Assembly (NCBI GenBank): GCA_032622095.1 | Contig: CP136064.1 | Span: 176,284,247-176,348,246, forward strand | Direction: 5' to 3' | From: Siphonodentalium dalli | Lineage: Eukaryota; Mollusca; Scaphopoda; Gadilida; Siphonodentaliidae | DNA: 64,000 nt | Part shown: positions 12,501-27,500 of the stretch, one piece after another | Layout: the number at the start of each line of letters is the position of its first letter | Position numbering within the stretch: the first letter of the stretch is position 1 | Notes under the pieces: generated by a model | The model's input: only the letters and a program-made list of their open reading frames with translations | The model's database searches: none | Told to the model about the DNA's origin: nothing | Translations under genes and position numbers: made by a program

Positions 12501-15500
12501 ACACTAAAACATAATTTCCATGTCCGACAATTTATTCTCGCCTCTGGTTGAAACATTTACAAAATAGCAATGTACATAGTTATTGCTGTTCATGAATTTT
12601 AGGAATTGCTTTCGCATCAAATTTTTTGCTTGTAACCAGTTATGTAACCCTAATGTGGGTGTAAAACGCCTAAACCCTCTGCAAAGCCAGAGAGTTAATC
12701 GAAAATAGCCAAAAGAATACAACCAGTAGGTCTGCCAGCATGCAAAACCAGGTGGACTGCCTGGGAAAAGCTAGGCAGACCTGTAACGATCAGCAGAAAT
12801 ATGAAAAGAAACATACATATACAATCAATAAGGTAGATGGATATAAGCAAAGGTATAACATGTCAAAAATATATATCTATGTATACATGTAATATAAGTG
12901 CTTAACAATTAATACTAACAAAAGTTTAACAATCCAAAACTGGAACATTCTTATAATTAAAATGAGTGATGTGCAGCATTGAAGACAAGAGAAGTTAAGG
13001 GAATGACCCAACCATGATTGCAATAGAGGATTACAAGTACTCTTGCCACAAAATCTGGGAGGGAGGGTAGGGAAAATTATTTATTTTGGATTGTTGTTTT
13101 GTCCGTATTGTATATTCCTGGAAGTGATGAATAATAATTAGCGTCCTGACGCTAAGTTACGAACTGCGCTTTCTAACGCGTGATACGATTGGTTAACAGC
13201 CAACACTGTTAAGCAACGCGCCCTGTGATTGGTTAAATATGCACACCTCACTTACTATGCACACGGTACTTCGTTGTGTCTTTTATACCATGTGATGTTT
13301 ACATTCTGTCGACCCCTAGCGGAAAGAACGGCCCGGTGTGGCCTGCAACAGAATGAATTGATACTGGTTCGTCCTGACATAAATAGTTTTACTTTGTAAA
13401 TATCTTTTATGCCCCGACTCCCTTTAAAGCTTTGACATGAGTTTGGACCCATAGGTTATGCCCTGACTTATTATCAAGCCTTGACATAACAAACATATAA
13501 CCCCCTTTTTTATTTGTTGGGATAAATAGACACTAAAACATAATTTCCATGTCCGACGATTTATTCTCGCCTCTGGTTGAAACATTTACAAAATAGCAAT
13601 GTACATAGTTATTGCTGTTCATGAATTTTAGGAATTGCTTTCGCATCAAATTTTTTGCTTGTAACCAGTTATGTAACCCTAATGTGGGTGTAAAACGCCA
13701 TATGGCTGAAATTGAGCCTACTGAGTTTGCGAAATTCAAGACATGCACCCACAGAGAAAGTATATTTCAACTGAACACATATGGCTACAAAGGCTTATGA
13801 GTAAGACTTACGTTATACAGAATGGTATTTTCTTATTTGTGCCATGCATGTCGTGAGAGTGATCACAACTGACAATAGATATGGCATTACATACGCTCCA
13901 TATTTGACAATAAGTTTAGGATTGCATCCAAAACGGCCAACAAAATCGAAGTTTCTCACACTTTTCTCACACTGAGTTCGTCATCTGGGGACAAGGGAAT
14001 TGTTAATCATGAGTTCACTGGTAACCATAAACAAACCGAAGAACCCTACTATTGCTTTATTTAATTTAACCTAATGAGTAATTGATTGTCTTAAGGACTA
14101 AAAAATACTCATTTATTGGGGGAATACTTGATAGAAGTCAATGTGAAAAATATTAAAACAATCATCACCAACATGTGTCTTTTGAGTCAGTTTAGATAAG
14201 TAATATCAAAATATATAATTTTCCTGAAGAAATTGAAATTTTATGCCCAAATTTCCGGCCTCCAATTTCAAGTTGCCTATCTCTGATGTAAACATCTGTT
14301 CAGGTGAAATATTTTATGCTAACGAAATTAGTTGTTATACAGAGGATGTTTTGCCAATAAAGAAATGACTTGTGCAGTATATAATATTGTGTTGCCAAAC
14401 AGTTTTCAAGGCATGCTACTACTTCCTATTCTATAAGTTGAGTTCTCTCACTCTGCTCATCATATGAGTCGTCAAAATTTACACTATTTCGGTTATTGTA
14501 GACATTCTCACATACATCGTTACATGGTTAGTCTGTGGTGAAACAAGATCATTTGTTAGATTCATATGAATCTTTACAGCCAAGGCTCAGTAGTCACAGT
14601 AGATCGGGAGGAAGTATAATCCAACCTTTTTTGTAGGACTCAATCAAAGAGCGACCATGTCAGGACATTGCACACCAGGCTGGGGAGTTAGTATGCTGTG
14701 CCAATCACTGGTATAGTTCACACGAAGATGTGTTAATGTGATTTCTTAAGGAGTCAGTGGCTGCTGGCGGTAGAAGATGTGTTCCAGTGTTCGGTTATAC
14801 AACATAAGAACGTGTGTGTCAAATTGACGACATTATGGCTCACTATAATATAGCCCACATGCAAACTTGGTAGGATATATAGTGTCATCATCAACATTAA
14901 TAGATTGCACAAATTGGTACAAAATTCACATAAGATTTTACTGCTTTTGACTATTAAGTTAAACGGCTTCATTTTATAGGTGTTTGTGAATGTCGTAGCC
15001 CGTCAACGCGTGAATTAGGCCATGTTTTTTTTTAATAATATGGTTTACGGATCCGCCGACCGACCTGCTGGACCGCCCAATGAATAAAAAATGAAAGTGT
15101 CAATGACACTGTAGCTCAACTTGGAAAGGGAATAATTTCATGTGTTACAGTCAATGGAGTGATTAGGAATGTGGAAAGTTGAAAGGCCTAGTTATGCAAA
15201 GAGTGAAATTCAAGATGGCCGTTGGCAGCCATGTTCTTTTGCCGAATGACCCCAAAATGACTCATTCCCATCTACATGTCATTAACATCCATCACAAATT
15301 TCATGATGATCCGACAAAAGATACGACCTGTAGCCTGTGTCAAAGAATTTAGTCATGCAAAGAGTAAAATCCAAGATGGCTGCTAGTGGCCATGTTTTTT
15401 GGCAGAACGACCCCAAAATGACTCGTTCCCATCTACATGTCAATATTAACATCAATGACAAATTTCATGATGATCAGATGAACAGTACGACCTGTAGCCC

Positions 15501-18500
15501 GTGCTAATGGATTGAATTTTGAAATTCAAGATGGCCACTGGCGGCCATTTTTTTTTGCCGAATGACCCCAAAATTACTCGTTCTCATCTAGATGTCAATG
15601 TCAACAGCTATGACAAATCTCGTTATGATCCGACCAAAGGTATGACCTGTAGCCCGTGCCAAAGGATTTAGTCATGCAAAGAGTAAAATCCAAGATGGCT
15701 GCTGGCGGCCATGTTTTTTGGCCCAATGACCCCAAAATGGCTCATTCCCATCTACATGTCATTGTTAACATCCAAATTTCATGATGATCAGATGAACAGT
15801 ACGACCTGTTTTTTTGCCGAATGACCCCAAAATTACTCGTTCTCATATTGATGTCAATGTCAACAGCCATGACAAATTTCATAATGATCCGACCAAAGGT
15901 ACGACCTGTAGCCTGTGCTAAAAGGAAATTGTTCACGAGTCACGCACACACACACACACGGACGACGGATACCAAGCCATGGCAATGGCTCAAACTTTAC
16001 AAAGTAAAGTTGAGCTAAAAATGCATTCTGATTTTTTATTTTTGTTATGCCCGACGAACTCCGAATTCTCAATATTCAGCGAAAAAAAATTCATGTTCAA
16101 ATCGATGTTCCACTTCGCGAAATGCAGCGGAAATAAGTATACCGTGGTAATACCATTCTACTTTCGATTTGAACTAAACACGCCTTTTCCGAGGCCGTTA
16201 TAAAACAGGTTACCGACTCCGGCACAGAACTGCATGTTGCGAACTATGATTGAACATTCACCCTTTCCATTTCAGTATAGTAGATACACTTTCATATGTT
16301 TAACAGAGTCTTTTTGATAAATGAAGTCGGAGACTTGGCACAATTTAATTTTTTTGTGAAATCGATGTGAAGAAGAGTGAAATTCCTCTTCTCTTGTTTA
16401 TAAAAGGTCCTCAACCTTGTAAAGAAACATTAATCAAGCACTATAGTCTATGACGAAACTATTTAAATATGTCAGATTTGAAAAGTGTAAGGTTTTTTAT
16501 GTCGCTCTTAGAAGAGTTTCCACTTGAAGATCAGTAAATGGCAATACTGAGCGATTTTATTCTGAGTGTGTGCTCACTTCAACCCATATGTACCGCCATT
16601 TTGGAATCAAGCAGTTGAATGCAAGCGAAATCAAAGCTATTATGCTCCCGACACGATTACTCCGATTACGGTAAGCGATTTTGATTATACCCCACGTGAC
16701 CGTTTCGATAAATACATTGACCTCCGACCTTTACACCATCATGATAGAGGTAATCGGATTTGATAAATGCAATTTTAGGGGTAATCGAAATCGTTACGGT
16801 AATCGGATTTCGATAAATTCGCCTATAATGATAGACTTGTTCTGATTAAAACATTTCATATTCAAGTTTATATTGTGTCTATTTTCATCACTTGAATATA
16901 ATTTCTGCATTTAATATGTTTGTCCCAATTTTATACAGAGGAGCAAAACCGTAGTTTGCATTTCGGCAGTGAAAAGTTAACATGCCTAAAAAAAAAAAAA
17001 TGGAATCACAATTTTTTTTTTTATTCCGACCGACCCTACTAAAAAACTGTCCAAAAAATCCGTAAACCACATAATTAAAAAAACATGGCCTTAGAAGCAA
17101 GGTTTCACACACATCTTGGACAATACTGTCTGATATGTCGTTCACAGAAATGACACATGACCTATTTGTTTTCAGTATGAAGAATTATGCCAGCTCCTAT
17201 TCAACGAGAACCATAACATTCTAGTATTTCGACATGTACGTCATGGGAATAAAAAAACAATAATTATCTTGTTATTATTGTTATCCCCTTGACACAGAGC
17301 GGGAATGGTCAGCACCAAGATGCACATGCATAAGAACGAATCTATAACCAATGATGAAGCAAGATTCAGGCGTAATCATGATCGGCCAGTCCACTCTCAT
17401 TGTCGCTTTCATGCCCGTCGGGTTCGTAGCATAGATCAACGCCATGCTACTTTTATAATCTTCGGATTGTTAACAAATCCAAATGATTTCAGATGACCCA
17501 GAATATATACCCACAAGCAGGCAGAACCATAACAGCTAAATAGAGTCAAACATTTTCCTAAAAATCCTATAAAGTACTGAACCTTTTGACATGCAGTGTA
17601 TCGGATCGCCCCGGTGGTCCGGTCTACACCCCAGGGCTAATATATAATCAAGCCATGGGAGTTCTGGTTGTCTCCCTCAATGTCTGGCTAAAATGACCCT
17701 ACAACAGAAGTACCGGTATAGAAAGCATAGTTACCGTGCATGAGATATATGGGTGCATGGGATTATATGGGATTGGTTTTCCATGACGGCCATCAGTGGT
17801 CGCTGCGTGAGGGGCCCGAAAGCCTACACATCAACAATGCATCGATGACACTTCATCCCTATCCAAATGCAGTTATGGATCTACTGCGATTTTCAATTGG
17901 CTATAATGATTCATGCGAATTGTTGTTATTTGGCCGCCAACATGTCAGGATGTACTGGTGTATGAAATGTGAAGATATCTGCATGGAATAACCGAAGTAG
18001 TACCAATTTTGACTTAAATGGCTACCCTGATGACGAGCACAGTTCTTGTGCATTTTCGTCAATGAATTACTCATCACAATAAATGAGTTGAGACAAGATA
18101 TTACAGTTCTTTAGTTTGTTGAGGAGCACCAGTGAATGCATTTCTTAATGAACAATTCATTATACCCATACGACGACCCCAGTTAAATTTGTGTCGGTAA
18201 GTTTGAAAATCTTCGATGTTGGTGGCCGTTTTGGACCATCTTAAAACAATTATCAAATATGAAGTGTCCAAAGCTGTATATATCGTCATTTGTGTCTATT
18301 GTCACAAAATGCACCACAAAATAAGAAAATACCTTCCAGTCTCACTCATCAGCCTAGCCATATGTGACCAGTTGAAATAAATATATATATGGCTTTGCAC
18401 AAAAATTTCAATAAAAATTGAAAAAATATGAAATAGTTGACAAAAAAGTGATCATGTGAGGTTTTATGAATTTACAAATTCTGGACCAGTATCCTCGTGT

Positions 18501-21500
18501 GATTTTTCCATACCCCTATCAATATTTAATCACAATGTTGTAAAATTTTGAGAAATTAGTAAAAATGTAAAATTGTTCGGACAATGTTGTTTATAATTCC
18601 CCTTCATCAGTCTCTACGTTGTTTCATTTAATGCCCCTAAAGCCTTCTTTGCATGCGACATTCTAAGTGTAATCTATACAATGCATTTTTCTAAGAAAAA
18701 TATATTATAGGGGGTGGGGTTAAGTTTATGCCCACAGCGCATTTTTACAGAAATATAATTGGCATTCCATCATCCAAATTGTTTTGCTAGGTCCTTGGTG
18801 CAATATTTTTAGATATGTTGCCCGTCAATAGCCCATGTGTGTCACAAGTTATAGCCAATTATATGCGACACTATTTTTCAAAATTCAAGTAATTTTTCGC
18901 AATTTCAAAATATTTATCGCATTGTTTTCGAACTAGCTTATACATGGTCCAGTGTTGTATCACATGTTGTTTTATGGTGATCTATACTTAATATAAACGA
19001 TGTCTTGTTCACTTTATACCCGCAGTCATTTTTCTATACGCTGATACTTGTACTCGAAGAAATTTTTATTTTAGGGATAGGAGTTGTCTTCCCTGAAAAA
19101 TATACTTTGGACACATTCTGAAGCAGGCAACAAGCAAAATCAGATGCGTCATATAATGACCTTTAATTTGATATATAAAAACCTTTGTTGGAGGGGGGGG
19201 GTGCAGCCAACTTCTAAACTTGATGCTTTATGAGAATTGGCCCACATACTATTTTGTTATAAAGGCATAAAGCTCTAGTTGTTTTCATGTGATATACAAG
19301 ATCTTCAACTCGTTATGTTGGGACATAAGATATTTATGAAATTCGTTTGATAAATTGGATTCACAACTCGTCTACAACTCGTTGTGAATCAACTTTATTA
19401 AACCTGTTTCATAAAATCTTATATCCCAACATAACTCGTTGGAGATCCTCTATATCATTTTTATTCTGGATTTGCATCCCCATGAAAATTACCTCTAAGA
19501 TATCCTCCTCCATCGTCTCAAAGTTGAGGTTTTTGACAAATAAAATACTCTCTGGCTCTGCTTCATCATCAGTCTCTGCATCTGACTCCTTTGCCTCTGT
19601 TTCCTGCATGTAATGTAAAGATAAGCTGATAAGTCAGTTTATATCCACAATGTATGTGAGAACACATTGATCATGTTTGGCAGTTTGGGAGAGATTGAAA
19701 AGAAGTCACAATTATAGCAGATACATGGGATATTTATTCACAATGTATGTAAGAGAAGGTTCTAGAGATAATTACGGATACAAGTATCTTTTTATTTACA
19801 AGACCAACCATCCAAAGGAGTTATTATCCACTCAGGTAATTGGCATCCACTAACCCCAAAAATGATAAATGAAACTCTTTGAAAACATTTTTGTATTACT
19901 ATTTCCCAAAACACAGGTGGAAACAATGAGTGGGAATCAAATTTCAACTTAAATGTTTTAACCCTTTCTTTACTAAATACTCATTGACGAGTAGTTCCCG
20001 TAATTATTTGAACATTTCCCACCAATAAATATGAATCCTTCTGCACTTTTATCTTTTTGTCAATCTGTCATCGGCTTTTGTTACATGAACAGCCCTCCTA
20101 ATGAAAAATAGACTGTTCCAATGTATACTTTTATTAATGGGTGGGAGAATCTATTCAGTATAGATTGGGTCAAATGACAGATTTTCAATCAAAACTGTTG
20201 AATTGTTTTTAAATTATAACATTTGCGGTCCCGATTCATGAAAAAACATATTACTACCAAGTAACCGGAGGCTCATGTTGCCTGGTTTCAGACTGAAATT
20301 TATTATTTACACTAAAATTTAAAGGAAAAGAAACAGCATCTTTAGCCATACGATACATATGTATTAAGATAAAACCTACCATTTTCACTGGGCTTGATGA
20401 GTTCTTATCTTTATCTCCTTCAGTTTGTTCTGGAGCTTTAGATTTGAACACTTCAAGCGGTGCCCATTCGAGGTATAACGGAAGATGCTTGAACTGAAAA
20501 GATATATGACTCTATTATATTAACAAAATATTAAAGACATAGTATGTACTTGTTCGGGTGCGTGAAACTGATAAATTAGTATTCAGGTGATATGCCAACT
20601 GGAGGAATGTATCATACCACTAACATCACCAAAAATCTCAAGCAAATCGACTGTATCAATCCAAAGAAAACATTGCCTGAACTACGCAAAATTGTAAATA
20701 TTTACTACTCGAATCGGGATGCTTCTATCAGCGCTAAACTAACGAAAACGATTTCGCAATCGACAGTCACTGCATTTAAATAATAAATAAGAATGTCGGT
20801 GTGTGTTGTCAATTTAGATATATTTGTAAAAATAACTACTTTGAACAAGATTATTCTCCATTTCTATTTGATCACCCTACCGGAGTGTTTCACATCACTT
20901 TAACATACACATAATATTGCTTCTGCTTTTCCATAGCTTTAAGATGGCCATACCTACTGAGTCTATTTGTTCATAACTCATATTTATGTGTATATGCAAA
21001 TGTAACTATCATATTTAAGGTACATCATTTAAGCATATGACATCATTGGTTTTTAACATGATAACAATACAGCAAACTTGACATAAATCCATGAAAGGTG
21101 TACAACTAAAAATCATTTCTATTGAAACCAAATGGGGTCAGTGTTTGGAGGGTGAAATTCCAGTGGATTTCGCGCGTTTTCCAGGGTTGGGTTCCCGATT
21201 CACCCTCTGATTACATAAATCCATTTTGGGGTTCATGCGTATCCCAGCAAACGAAGAATAGACAATTCCAATGTATACTTTTAGAACTGAATGGGAGAAT
21301 CCATTAAATGGATAAAACTGTCATAACAGAGAAATGCTTCAATTCTATCTGATCTAGAACAGTGTTAAGAATTTTTGTTTTGCATTCTTTAAAATATAAA
21401 TGTTTCAACAGGGATAGCAAATTGTACAGATGGTTAAATTCATGGGATAGGTATAATGAACCATTTTTCCTCGTTCATAACACATAGCGTGAAATTTCCC

Positions 21501-24500
21501 ACCTCCAAAATAAGAGAAAACTTTTCAAACTAACACTTTGAAAAAAAATTGTTGAAATAATATTAACAAATGACCCAGAAAGCTGAGAAACCAAATATTT
21601 ACAGTATAATTTGTATTCCCTTTAAGATTACTATCCATTAAACTTTTTGGTATATCTCTCCTAAGTCCTTGCTTTTCGAAGGGTGAAACTAAAATTGGTA
21701 CGAAATATCGAAGGTATGATATCGTAGCATATTTTGTAAATGTCGCTTCCGGAGTATTTCCTCACTTTTCGAATTCTGACTGATCGTTCCGTGATCACAA
21801 GCACATGAGTCGAGGAACTTGTGATGTTGAGCACGAAACTCTACCCATCGTAGAGAATATATTTAAATAGAATTAACTCAAACATAAGGGTTGAATTCAT
21901 TGCTTTGATTTGGACCATGTGAATATGTTTACTCAACATATTATGGCATGGTATAAAATTAACGAGTTTATTATACATGTGTTCTGAATAAATATAAATA
22001 GTTTACCACCCTGAAATTCATATTTATTTTCAAGGTAGAGCTTTAGAATTTCATGAAATTCCCTATTTGCCCATTTTTACAGCTTCAAGGGCTGTACTAC
22101 AAAGTTTCATGATATACAGCATTGCATACTGATACCAGGCGATCTTATGCCTTTTGTCATATCGAATCGATACAAGACAGGATACTCTAGGTGATCCGGT
22201 TTTGTAACATGAAAATTTATACTTATTTGTATGCTAGGTTGTTAATGCCTCGATCGCAGAGCAAATTGTCATGCATATGGATCATGAATATCACAGCCTC
22301 ATATTCATTTGAAAATAAATTCTGAATGAATAACAGGTAGACGGGCTATGATATTGGTCATGTAATCATAATTGTGAGGGTACCTGCATTGGTGATCTTC
22401 ATTAATTTCTTGGTAGATAACAGACATAATTGTTCTGCATGATATCGCATGTCATAATATACAGTATGAATACAGCGTATATTTGATATGCCAATATTAT
22501 GGTGACCTAAGGGCAAGCAAAAACATATTATGTTACCAGGTCAAGGGATCCCAACTCTTGCTGGGTTTATATTGGATCGAGGGGCTGGGATGTCTTCAAT
22601 AATCTCTTCTACCTCAGTGGATACAAGGATTAATTTTTCAGAATCTGTTCTTCTGCTGCGAGAAATTATTTCCTGAATTGAGCATGTTTCAAGATAAAGG
22701 CTTCTTCCAGAAGTAACATATGGCTTTGAAAATAAACCTATTTCTGTATCAAAAAGGTATTTTTAATTGATATGATAGATATTCACATTGGAATTGTCTA
22801 TAGTTGACATATTTTGGTTTTTCATTGCTTTTTAAAGGTTGATCCCCTGGAAAAAGCTTACAATCAAACCACCTGTCACAGCGACTGAGATCAGAGTATA
22901 ATTTATTGACCTGTGTTTGTACTGTGATCCTGCTCTACCGAGGAAGAAGAGAGGTCATGCTCTGGGTAGTTAATATCCATTAAGACAGACTCAACAAAAA
23001 AATTTCGAACAACGAAACACATGTCATTGCACGAAATTAGGAAACATCGTTAGTTAGTGTACTTGTCTTCAGAACGATGTTCGGCTAATGGCGAATGAGA
23101 GAAAAGTGAGTCGTAGAGAAGCGCTGGCAATACTCTGGTGAAAAGTAAAGGACTTAGGAGAGAGATACCATATAGTTTAGAGGGTAGGTTATCTTGGGGG
23201 AATGCATGACCTACCTTGGAATAAGCGAGATTGCTAAAGGCTTTTCTGGCTTCTGTTGGTTCTGAGAATTCAATAAGGGCAGTCACAGAAGAAGGTGGAA
23301 GCAATAGCCTTCCCAAGGTTCCATATTTTTCAAATGATATTTGAAGATCATGAACGGTTGTACTGGCAGGTAAATTTTTTGCTATTATCACGGTTTTGCT
23401 CCTCTCAGCTGCTGGCTAGAAAACAGTAAGCATAATTTGTCAACATGTAACCCAAACCAAACATTAATGTTTTTGGTTTTGGCGCTATATCTTAAGATTA
23501 CAACATACAACTCATAAGATATAGGATCTGTGATCTGTGATCTTCCTCCATTACATACATGAACATAGCAGAAAGTTCGCAATGAGATGTGTGAAACTTT
23601 CTGCAATTGCGCATTTTTTGTGGGTACCCAAATTTGGTGATTTACTTGAAGGGGCAGGGTTAACTCTTTCGCTGCCCATCTCGCATAAATGCGAGTTACC
23701 CAGTCGCTGCGAATAGCACATTTATGCTAATTCTGGGGTGCATCTGGTATAAGTGATGTAATTCTATTGTTTTGTTGCATTACAAAGGGGTTCAGTTATT
23801 TCTATAGAGTGCTGGTTTCGCTGACAATCTAGAAGAAGGTCAGTCAAGGTCATGCTACACCTGAAGTTCTATGAGTACAGTCCAAGCCAGAATATACAGT
23901 TGACAAATTCACTTTTGGTGGGATGCGATCGATGAGTGGAAAACAAACATCATAATTGTTTCCATATGAAAAAATACAATATTTTTATGTACAGTAGTAA
24001 TACTAAACTATACTAGTGTCTTACTATAGTATACAATGTTATGCTGCAGTATATTATGGTTTTACTACAGAAGAGTATAAACTACTATGCAACTATGATC
24101 AACCATAGTTTAATATACGGTATACTATAGTAATACTATCAGATCTATACAATAGTATTACTGCTGTCCAAAAACTGACGAAAAACATAAATTAAAGCAT
24201 CTAAGATGGCCACAAAGGTCATGTGACCCTTATGATGATCCTTATGACCTTGAATGGGTTGTCATATATACCCACATGTGAAGTTTCAACTAAATACACC
24301 AATAACTACCCGATAGTCATTGCATTACCCATATATATATAAAATACTTGTATTTACATCCAGAATACTTGGCAATGGGGGTATGTCTGTGTGGCGGGGT
24401 GGCAGCAAAAGAGTTAAGCATCGAGCATATTTTTGAGTTTTTTTTAAGAACAGAATGGCCACGTGTTATATTATAAAGATCACAAATGATAACTCTTGTA

Positions 24501-27500
24501 ACTTGTATCAACATCGAGGGAATCATATCCTCCAGAATCAATATGGCTTCCAAAATGTCCAACAGCAACGAGAAGCAGCAAGTGATTTTCAAACACCCAA
24601 TTATTAAACCAATTAACTGTTGATAAAGTGGATAACCGATTACCATTTTGGAATTATTGTATACATGCCCCTGTAAAGGACCTTAAGCGAGTAGCTCCCC
24701 CTAAATTGGCCCGAAGCGAGCAATACCGGTACATAAAATTTTATTTCTGATGATAATTCAATACCAAAATATCATACTAGCTATTTATTAGCCACCTTTA
24801 CTAGCTCCCATATAGAGGTGATCCTAAAACATGCATGTAACTTTTCAAAACATTTCTCCAATAAATGCGGGGCGCATGGTGTGCCAATGGATTCAAATTT
24901 CAAATCCCAAGATGGCTGCTGGTGGCCATATTTTTACTGAATAAGAAAAAAATTGATGGCTCCCATCTAGAGGTCACTCCGAAGATCCATATGAAGTTTG
25001 GTGATGATTGGATGAGGAAGGTGACCTGTAGGGCGTGAGCTAAAAATCACGCAATAAAGTATAATTGACACATTTTTACTGAGTTTGCAAATGCAATTCA
25101 TTATGACGGTTGTGTATGAATTGGAAATTTGAATACAGAAACCGGTATATTCGATCTCAGTTCAGAGCAGGTTTGTATAAAAACATACCGCAATTATTTT
25201 GTTCCGATTATAATGTTTTCAAACATAGAAAACACAAATTAAAAGGTTTGAGAAACAGGAAATAGACTTTACATGGCTTAAGATGGTCAAACTGGGCACA
25301 CCCTTTTGGAGGTTTCAATAGAAGCACTTATTTGGGAACTGCGTGAAAAGAATCATTAAATCATTTGTGTTACTCAAACCTGCATATACATATATAAACT
25401 TTATAATTATGGACATATTATGGACTGCCCACAGAGAGTTTATAATTATAATTTATTCAAGGGGCTGCTGGAAGACCACCAGTACAATATATTTGTACTC
25501 ATCTCTAAATGTGTCATTTTATTGTGCGAATAAATTATTTGATCTCTTTATCTTACCTGACTGAAGCTGTCGAGACTTACTCCATTCTCAATGAGAAAAT
25601 CACGTGTTTCAGCTACAATCTGAGTTTCTCCAAGGGCCAACCTCACTCCTAAACTTTGTTTACTCTCCTGAAAGTATAAAAAATAGTATGAAGCTAACCA
25701 ATTCATGAATGATAACTCTCAAATGGTTTATAAAATACCAAAACACTGATATATTAAAGCGATTCCTATATTTTTATTCTCAAGTCAGTTTATTTCTAAA
25801 GGCCTTTAACCCTTTTAGTGCCAGGGGCCGATCTCATTGGCCCTAAGTTATGGTCTGTAGAGTGCCCTAAAAAAAAATAAAAAAAATGAATTAAAAAAAA
25901 AAATGCATTGGCACAGGGTATATGGGTCGATACAAAAATCGGACCTGGCACTCAAAGGGTTAAACATTCAGCCATAACAATGGTCATATGTCGATGATCA
26001 TGCAAGTGCATAACAAAACAAGTGCAATGTCAAGCATGGCATATAACCCTGATGCTCAGTTTAGAGAATGGGCAATACTAAATATGTGTATGGATGGAAA
26101 ACTTTTGTTATTTTCTAAATCCAAGAAGTGGGTATCCTTTCCCCTTAAACTGGGCTATCAATACACCAAAGCACAACCAAATCTGATGATTCATGCCTAA
26201 GTTAGAAGCTGAAATTTTCATACAGATACAAAACTAAGAAACTCCCAAGTCAAACAAGGGATGTAACCCTGGTAAAAATGAATAGATGAAACCAATAGTA
26301 GTTTAACTGTTACAAAGTGATATGTTCGGACAGATATATAATTCACAAATTTCAAAGTCAAACAAGGGCCGTAACTCTGATACTCTGATAAAAATTAATG
26401 GACGAAACACCGTAATATGTGGGTAGCCTTTTCTCCAACCAAAGGTCAATGAAATCCGATAATAATCACCTGAGTTACATGGTGATATGTTTGGACCGAC
26501 AGATGGATGGAAGGACAGCACCAGTGAATGAACGGGGGTCGGGCATAATAAAGGGAATAATTACTCTTGTTGAATGGTGCATAGCTTTTGGCCAGAGGTC
26601 TTCTTCGGTGCAATCGATGAATTTTCATCATCAAGCTAACATTGACTAATACATTGAGAGAATGACAAAGATGTTAATCAGTTGGCAGTGTACACAATGA
26701 CTTTGCATACCATGATGACACAATAAGCAATCTAGTGCATCACTGCTGCGTTACTGGTTTTGACATTGAACCCCATCCCATCTGCCATTCCCTAACTCCT
26801 CATACACATACTTTCCCTTACTAACCTTTCCATCTTACAACCACTCACCATCTCCAGTACCACAACTCTCTTAATTATATAGCACACCTTGCTGTCCAAT
26901 CATAAATTAAAATTCATGTATACAATCTTACCTCTTTGCATTCTCACACCTTGCAAAAGGTTTCGTTGCGTTTTACTCAATTTAAGTTCATCTAAAAAAC
27001 AATTTCGCTACTTGAACTCCCACGATATGCAGAGTTTGTGTCATCAATAACGTCATTGTTCATTTAACGAGCCTTTAAAAAGTTTCTTTTTGCTATTAGT
27101 TCTCATTCTATACTGAATGGATTCTCCCACTCGGTTATAAAAGTAAATATTGGAATGATCTATTATTCATTAGGAGGGTCGTTCCGGTAATAAAAGCAGA
27201 TGACATACAGACAAAAAGATAAAACAAGTGCAAAAGGATTCATATTCATTGGTGGGATGGTCGTTTGTTGAACTTATTATCTGAATATTTCCTAAAGGAA
27301 CTACTCGTCAATGAGTATTTAGTGTAGAAAGGGTTAACAAACTAAATATTGGCAATGAACACTCATGAAACTAACCACATCGAGTAGGTCACTCTTAGAT
27401 GTTTTGTATTTCTCCGACATCACATCTGCAACAGCATTGGCACCAAGGAACAGTGTATTCCAGTTGTGAGAACTGTAAATAATTAGAGAACTATATTAAT

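Noticed and set aside
24543-24623. Short plus-strand frame starting ATGGCTTCCAAAATG
   Set aside because: 26 codons, no family resemblance, no neighbouring exon signals.
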